Assembly (NCBI GenBank): GCA_012845835.1
Contig: JABAKD010000005.1
Location: 13,267,205 to 13,331,204, forward strand
Direction of reading: 5' to 3'
Source of the DNA: Undaria pinnatifida
Taxonomy: Eukaryota > Sar > Phaeophyceae > Laminariales > Alariaceae
Length of the DNA: 64,000 bases
Shown: piece after piece, positions 59,110 through 64,000 of the stretch
How positions within the stretch are numbered: position 1 is the first letter of the stretch
Layout: the number at the start of each line of letters is the position of its first letter
Position numbers and translations under genes: made by a program
The notes under the pieces: generated by a model
What the model saw: the letters and a program-made list of their open reading frames with translations, nothing else
What the model was told of the DNA's origin: nothing
The model's database searches: none

Positions 59110-61092
59110 GTGCCCCCCCCCACCCCCGAACCGCCGCCAAGCGTAGACCACGTTTACACATTAGGTAAGATAGTTCAAGGTAGGAAAGACGCCGGGCTGA
59201 CGACGCACTGTTTCTTCTTAGATGTTAGGAAGGCCTGTGACACAGCAGTATGGAGGAATGGGTTGTGGAAAAGTATGGGGGAAATTAAGGTCAGAGGAAA
59301 GACGTGGAGAATGATGAAAAATATGACGGAATGTGCGAGAAGTGCTGTGCTGCTGGACGGGGAAGTATCCAAGTATGTTGATATTTTACGAGGAGTTGCG
59401 CAGGGATGTACACTGTCACCCAATCCGTTCAATGTATATATATATATTAATGGCATGGTAGCAGCAGTCGAAGGAGCAAAGCGAGGAGTCACGATGAGGG
59501 AAGATACGGTGTCGGGGTTGATGTTTGCGGATGATTTCGTGGGGATATCAGAAACACCCGAAGGAATGCAGAACTAGATAGAAAAAACACTAGGGTACAC
59601 TAGGAAATGGAGAGTGACAGCGAAGGCAAAAAAGTGCGAAGTAGTTGACAATTGTATGTAGTAACGAAGATAAGGTAAATCCGGTAAATTTTAAATGAAA
59701 GTGGGGAGAAGATGAACTAGTCTACCGATCGTAGACCAGTGTACGTACCTCGGGGTAGAGATCCCAAAGGATTGCTCTTGGGATGCACACATAGCGAAAG
59801 TAATAGGAAAGTAGGTAAGATGGATGCGATACTGGCAGACCCGCATCATGACACTAGGAAAAAAATAGGTATTCTGATGGGTGTGATTGTACCAAGTTAG
59901 AGTATGCAAGAGAAGCATGGAAAGGGAACGCGAAGTTCGTAAAACAACTGGGAACAGTGCAGATGACAGCAGCTAAAACTATACTAGGATGCTCAAGTAC
60001 GACGAGTAATACAGTAAGTACTAAAAGCAGAATCAGGAATGTACCCACTTAAAACAATTAGAGACGAGAGGAAGTTGAAATGGCAATATAGAGTAAAGAA
60101 TATGCCAGAAAAGAGGTCGCCAGCCGTACGTAGTTGATACCTGGTAGGGCTGTATGGGAGAAAATAACAAGAAAGCGAGCTGACATAAGATGGGATAATT
60201 ACGTAGTCGAGAAAATATGGAAGGATTTAGGGGGACACCAAGAAGGGGTACTGTCTACGTATGTATAGAGAAGTTTGGCGGGTACAAGACAAGAGTAAAA
60301 CAAACAATATATGAAAGGGAAAGGCTGGCGTTAAGAAATAAGGTGAAAGAGGAGAAGCACTTAAGAGATATACGGGGGGTTGAGGGAAGATATTGGAATG
60401 AAAAAGTATCTGCACGGCTCAATGGACTACGCGAAAAAGCTGAAACTGCGATTTCGTGTAAGGGACCTGGACCTACCAGAAAGAGGAAAGAGACATACCA
60501 GCAGCCGGGAGGAGGAGGACGTGGCTACAAATATGTGCCCGTGTTGCGCAACAATAGAGAGTTGGACTTCACATAGTTGGAGAATGTGAAATGTACAAGG
60601 AGGAACGGGATTTGTTGGAAGAGATGAGAAAATTAGACGTGTGTGACATGGAAGAGTTTGGTGGACTAGAGCGTAGCGAGAGAACGATCGCTATCCTAGG
60701 AGATAGATGGTGGCCGCAGATGGCGAAGCAGGACAGGGATAGGATAAGCAAGCAGTTTCTACGAAAATATGTAGAAGAGGCGTAGTGAGCGCCCAAATGT
60801 TGGAGGTGTCTCTGTTAGGAGTAGGAACGGTGCTCCGTCTCGAAAGGGATGCGTGGTCAATGGCCAAATGGCTAAGGCAAACATATATATATATACTTTT
60901 TTTTAAACAAATGAATAACCCTCTCATTAAGAAAAAACTCACCCACCTAGTATATTACAAGTACCAACAACGCAGCGTGCAAAGATGATTGTTGACCCGA
61001 AATTCGTCGAACTCACGGCTGACGTCCTGAAAATATTTTTATAAAATGACTAAGGCAAGCAACAGATAATGAGTACGCCCCCCCCCCTTAAC
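59110..61092 (+). mobile_element. Poly-C LINE, longest copy (defective non-LTR retrotransposon)
   Basis: The first frame (59110-59577) has reverse-transcriptase motifs in order: HCFFLDVRKACDTAVWR (first catalytic Asp), RGVAQGCTLSPNPFNVYIYI and GLMFADDFVGIS (FADD in place of YADD). It then meets a stop. Remnants follow downstream: YLGVEIPKD near 59.75 kb, and near 60.53-60.65 kb a CPCC..H..C zinc-knuckle-like motif with YKEERDLLEEMRKL, ending KQFLRKYVEEA at 60784. The 3' UTR is GCTCCGTCTCGAAAGGGATG..GATAATGAGTACG then C10. It is interrupted by an insertion at 60.88-61.04 kb. The 5' end is missing. Confidence 0.85.
60881..61043 (+). mobile_element. Insertion in the LINE 3' UTR carrying the ATGAGTTTCGACGAAAT repeat
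   Basis: About 163 bp flanked by a direct repeat of the target (AAATGGCTAAGGCAA at 60866-60880, AAATGACTAAGGCAA at 61044-61058). It contains GCAGCGTGCAAAGATGATTG, AATTCGTCGAACTCACGGCT and TTTTTATAA. This shows that the repeat family is or was mobile. Starts with an (AT)n stretch. Confidence 0.7.
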
Positions 61093-61139
61093 ATGCCCCC
61101 CCCTACCGCATCCTGTGTCGAAGGAACAGACTGGTTCTA

Positions 61140-61385
61140 CGATAGCCCCCGCCAAAACCAGCGATTTTCTTTATCGAACGTTTCATGGCTGCTCGACAAG
61201 AGGAAGGACGCTACGGAACACAATTTACTCATATATTTTCTTGTGTGCAAAGAGGCCTAGATAGTAGTATCGAACGGTGACGTCGGGGTGGCAAGGGGCA
61301 CCGTGTTTGAGGAGACACGGCCGGGGGTTGGTTTTCAAAACCGGCGATTTCGTCAAAGAAATGTTGGGGGGGGGCTGTCGTAGAA
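61140..61385 (+). repeat. Dispersed repeat, pair with 58.39-58.62 kb
   Basis: TCGAACGTTTCATGGCTGCT, CGACAAGAGGAAGGACGCTA and GACGTCGGGGTGGCAAGGGG. Confidence 0.75.
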
Positions 61386-61454
61386 CGACTCAACAGGGGG
61401 ATCACTCGAGCAAGTGAGCCCGGGCCGCTGCCGAAAAAAAGTTCCCACAAAAGC

Positions 61455-61790
61455 GACGTCAGACCACGCGTGCTACGACAGAGGTAGCAAGTTTCGTCTG
61501 AAATGGACCAGTTTCAGGATGACGGGGCTCCTTAACCCAAAATCGTCGGGGAAAAAAAAATAATACCTGGTAGGCCATATTTTTTTTTGTGTGATTTCTC
61601 GTCGTGTACGTATGCCGTGGGATTTTTTTCATCCGGTGCCCCCAGCAGTTTCATTTTTTCTCCAAATCAGTTTTTTTTTTGGGGGGGGAGAGGTCTTAAG
61701 CTCCGAAATTGAGGGGTAGTATTAGGACAAAAAAAAATTGGTGCGCCTCTATCGTAGCCCGCGACCCACTGTTAAGATACGGCCTCGAAA
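61455..61790 (+). repeat. Dispersed repeat R
   Basis: CACGCGTGCTACGACAGAGG, GGATGACGGGGCTCCTTAAC, CCAAAATCGTCGGGGA, GTGTGATTTCTCGTCGTGTA and TGGGATTTTTTTCATCCGG. The most complete copy. Confidence 0.6.
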
Positions 61791-62380
61791 GGCCTGTAAT
61801 TATCTCGGGCGCGTTGGCCAATTAAAAGCCGTCAAGTTTTGGAGGTAGCTTCTAGCGTCGGCCCTGACCTTGCGCTGTCAGAACACTGCCCCTGTTTCGT
61901 CGAGGGTACTGTAACGCTGGACTACGTTTTGTTTACTATGAAAATCGTGTATATCAGTTGAGCAACGCTCGACTCGGAGAGGCACTGGGCTCCTCTAGAT
62001 TTGGGGACCGGCAGCATTATTTGGGATCCCAAACGCCTCCGAGGGTACTATGGGGAACAAAGTTCCGCACATCCTCCGGCCACAAGACACAGGAGAGCAT
62101 TGGCAAAGTGGGAACCCTCAATGCACAAGTCCAGCGGTAGCTTGAGTTCGTCACCGCGTTCGATTGCGCACTCGAGTACCGCAAAGGCAATGCAAACGGC
62201 ATCGCCGATTTTTCCGGCCCGTTTTCCAGAGCCTGCTACGGAGTACGACCGCAGTGGCTTGACAAACTTCAACCTCGTGGGGTTGACAAGCCCCAACCCC
62301 GTTGGAGATAGCGGTATCTACCTCCTACGGACCCGCGGGCTGCGCGCTCCCTCCTCGCCGATCCCAGGGGTCGGTTCGGG
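61791..62380. other. Region 5' of the Gypsy element, no firm call
   Basis: May include element 5' sequence. A + frame from 62001 to 62591 is open and leads into the 36-bp repeats, but no gag or protease motif is visible. Confidence 0.35.
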
Positions 62381-62381
62381 T

Positions 62382-62525
62382 GGACTCGCGCCCCTCGCCG
62401 AAAGCACTGTCTTGGGTGGGCTCGTACCCCACACCGAAAGCACTGCTCTGGGTGAACTCGAACCCCTCGCCGAAAGCACTGTCTTGGGTGGGCTCGTGCC
62501 CTACACTGAACATGCTGCCTTGGGT
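62382..62525 (+). repeat. 36-bp in-frame tandem repeat, four units
   Basis: Units such as GGGCTCGTACCCCACACCGA plus AAGCACTGCTCTGGGT encode a 12-residue repeat (GLVPHTESTALG) in the open frame. Confidence 0.8.
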
Positions 62526-62914
62526 GGGCTCCCTCTCACCTCTACCGCATTTTCACGATTTTCGCACACACGAGCCACGTATAAGGATTGACGGCCTTTC
62601 TGCTTCCCCGGGGAGATTCGTCGCTCGTGTTTCTGCCTCCGTCGCCACTACCGAAGGCTGTACCGGCCGCGGGTCGATTTTGCCTGCCGCTGATACCGTT
62701 TTCGCTTCGGTTTTTGCCACACCCATCGAGGGCGGCACGGGCTCCGCAGAAACCCTGGCTGCAGCGACGCCCATCGCACAGCCGACTCCCCTATCCCGGA
62801 GTTCTACACAGGAGACGGCCCCCGCCGCGACCACCGGTTCAACTGTGTTCGTCTCCGCCTTGCTTGGCGCTTCAGCCCCTCGTTCGTCGACGACGCGCCG
62901 ACGAACAGTGACAG

Positions 62915-64000
62915 CAACGGGTAATGCACCCCGCTATAGATTATGGGTTCGGGCCCGGCGGGGCCCCTCGGCCATCTTCCAGACGAGGTACAACCCCGCC
63001 GCGAGTCCCACGGCCGCGGCCGGCTCCGCCCGCCGCCGCGACCCCTACTCTTGCCGACCCGCCGGCCCGCACGGTACCACTTCCGTCCGACCACGACCAC
63101 GCAGAGCCTATGGGAACTCCTCTCCTACGGCTTACGCCTCCTCCTGGTGACACGCCGGCTACACTTGGAAGGTCGGATGCCCTCGATGACGCTGCTGAAT
63201 TGCGGTTCGCGGATTCCATCGCGCGTTATTCGCATGCCGATTGGAAGCGCGAACAGCACGCAGAGCCGACGTGCCACGCCACGATACGTTACATCTCTAT
63301 TGGCCGGCCGTCGGCCCTGCCACCCGACTTGTTGGCACGCTACCCCTCGCCAAATCGACCCTCCCTCTCAGAAATCCAGGATCTGGCGGGTAAGGGTCGA
63401 CTACATACAACCGACGACGACATCGTCCTACTCGTCCATAACCCGACACTCCCGCCAACAAGCTCTGACAAACCGAACTCTGTGGGTCGAGCTGCTTGCT
63501 TGCTAAACGACGAGCCAGTTCGCATCTACGTTCCCCTGCTCATGCGCCCTTGGATCATGCAAGCTTCGACGGCCTCTTGTCACCTTGGCACCACGCGCAC
63601 GTTGCGCATGCTGGAGCGTTTTTATTGGCGGATTGGTATGATTGTGTGCACCCGGTGGTGGTTTCGCCACTGCTTGAAGTGTCAAGCGCGGAAAACCCCA
63701 CGGCTGACTGTCCGCTGGCCCATCATCACAATGCCTCTGCCGGAAGGTCCAGGTATCGCCGTCAGTGTTGACTACTTCGGCCCCCTTCCGGTCACACCAC
63801 GAGGCAACACCTACATCCTGCTGTTCACCGATCGCTTCAGTCGTCGGGCCGACATGTTCCCCGTCACTGTCGCTGAGTTCACCGCGAAGGGCACAGCCAA
63901 TATCCTGGTCAACCAATACATCCCCTTGTGGGGGTGCCCGCGCACCATACTCTCGGACAACGGACTGCAGTTCTGCTCCAAGCTTTCACAAGCTGTATAT
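62915..64000 (+). CDS. Ty3/Gypsy retrotransposon integrase region, runs off the window
   Basis: The frame is open from about 62915 to the last base with no stop. A proline/arginine-rich leader and an acidic stretch (SDALDDAAELRFADSIARYS) precede the end of an RNase H-like or connector region (SLSEIQDLAGKGRLHTTDDD). Next is the integrase zinc finger, of H-H-C-C type (CHLGTTRTLRMLERFYWRIG..CTRWWFRHCLKCQ), then the catalytic core: AVSVDYFGPLPVTPRGNTYI (first Asp), FTDRFSRRADMFPV and ILSDNGLQF (second Asp). The Glu lies beyond the edge. No reverse transcriptase is recognisable upstream within 1 kb, so the copy is rearranged or the polyprotein is interrupted. Confidence 0.85.

Noticed and set aside
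62302-63150. 282-codon + strand ORF
   Set aside because: It overlaps the integrase frame in another phase. The integrase frame carries the recognisable motifs and stays open to the edge.

Overview
This window is a gene-poor, repeat-saturated stretch of a eukaryotic nuclear genome. There are no bacterial features (no operons, no ribosome-binding sites). The coding signal is many short exons with GT..AG borders. Base composition is near 50% GC, long G/C homopolymers are frequent, and TTAGGG-type tracts are scattered through the interior. A multi-exon polycystin channel together with LINE, SINE, hAT, Harbinger and Gypsy elements suggests an alga-like protist. A stramenopile such as a brown alga is my best guess, but it is an inference.

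The one gene that can be reconstructed lies on the minus strand. It is a polycystin (PKD2/TRPP-type) cation channel with 15 exons between about 35.05 kb (5' side) and 10.43 kb (3' side). The exons add up to about 2.15 kb of coding sequence (about 715 residues) in 24.6 kb. Splice phases agree at every proposed junction. Translations follow the family order: an IQ-like basic stretch, TM1, the extracellular TOP/polycystin domain with a cysteine-rich insertion, S2, the S2-S3 linker, S3, the S4-S5 region, the pore and S6. The C-terminal exon or exons after S6 are not resolved; candidates lie at 7.1-7.3 kb and 0.64-0.70 kb.

Two features of the introns stand out. First, several exons sit beside tandem arrays made from copies of their own edge (splice site plus adjoining coding sequence, units of about 95-210 bp). 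Second, the gene is full of retroposons that end in a run of C instead of A: a LINE and a SINE-like partner with the same roughly 75-nt 3' end. Most are in the gene's sense direction. Several end a few tens of bases upstream of a splice acceptor or a duplicated acceptor, and copies are stacked on one another's C tails.

Layout: 0-10 kb holds purine-rich and other tandem repeats, GGGTC-rich fold-back elements and SINE copies. 10.4-35.1 kb is the polycystin gene. 35-42 kb is repeats. 42.8-50.2 kb holds three terminal-inverted-repeat DNA elements (800 bp, about 1 kb, 2,006 bp) and a perfect 87-bp inverted repeat. 50.2-50.85 kb is a second LINE fragment. 52.8-54.1 kb contains probable exons of a second, unidentified single-pass membrane protein gene on the minus strand. 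59.1-61.1 kb is the longest copy of the poly-C LINE. 62.9-64.0 kb is the integrase end of a Ty3/Gypsy retrotransposon that runs off the window.

All gene models come from reading the sequence by eye. No alignment or splice prediction was run.
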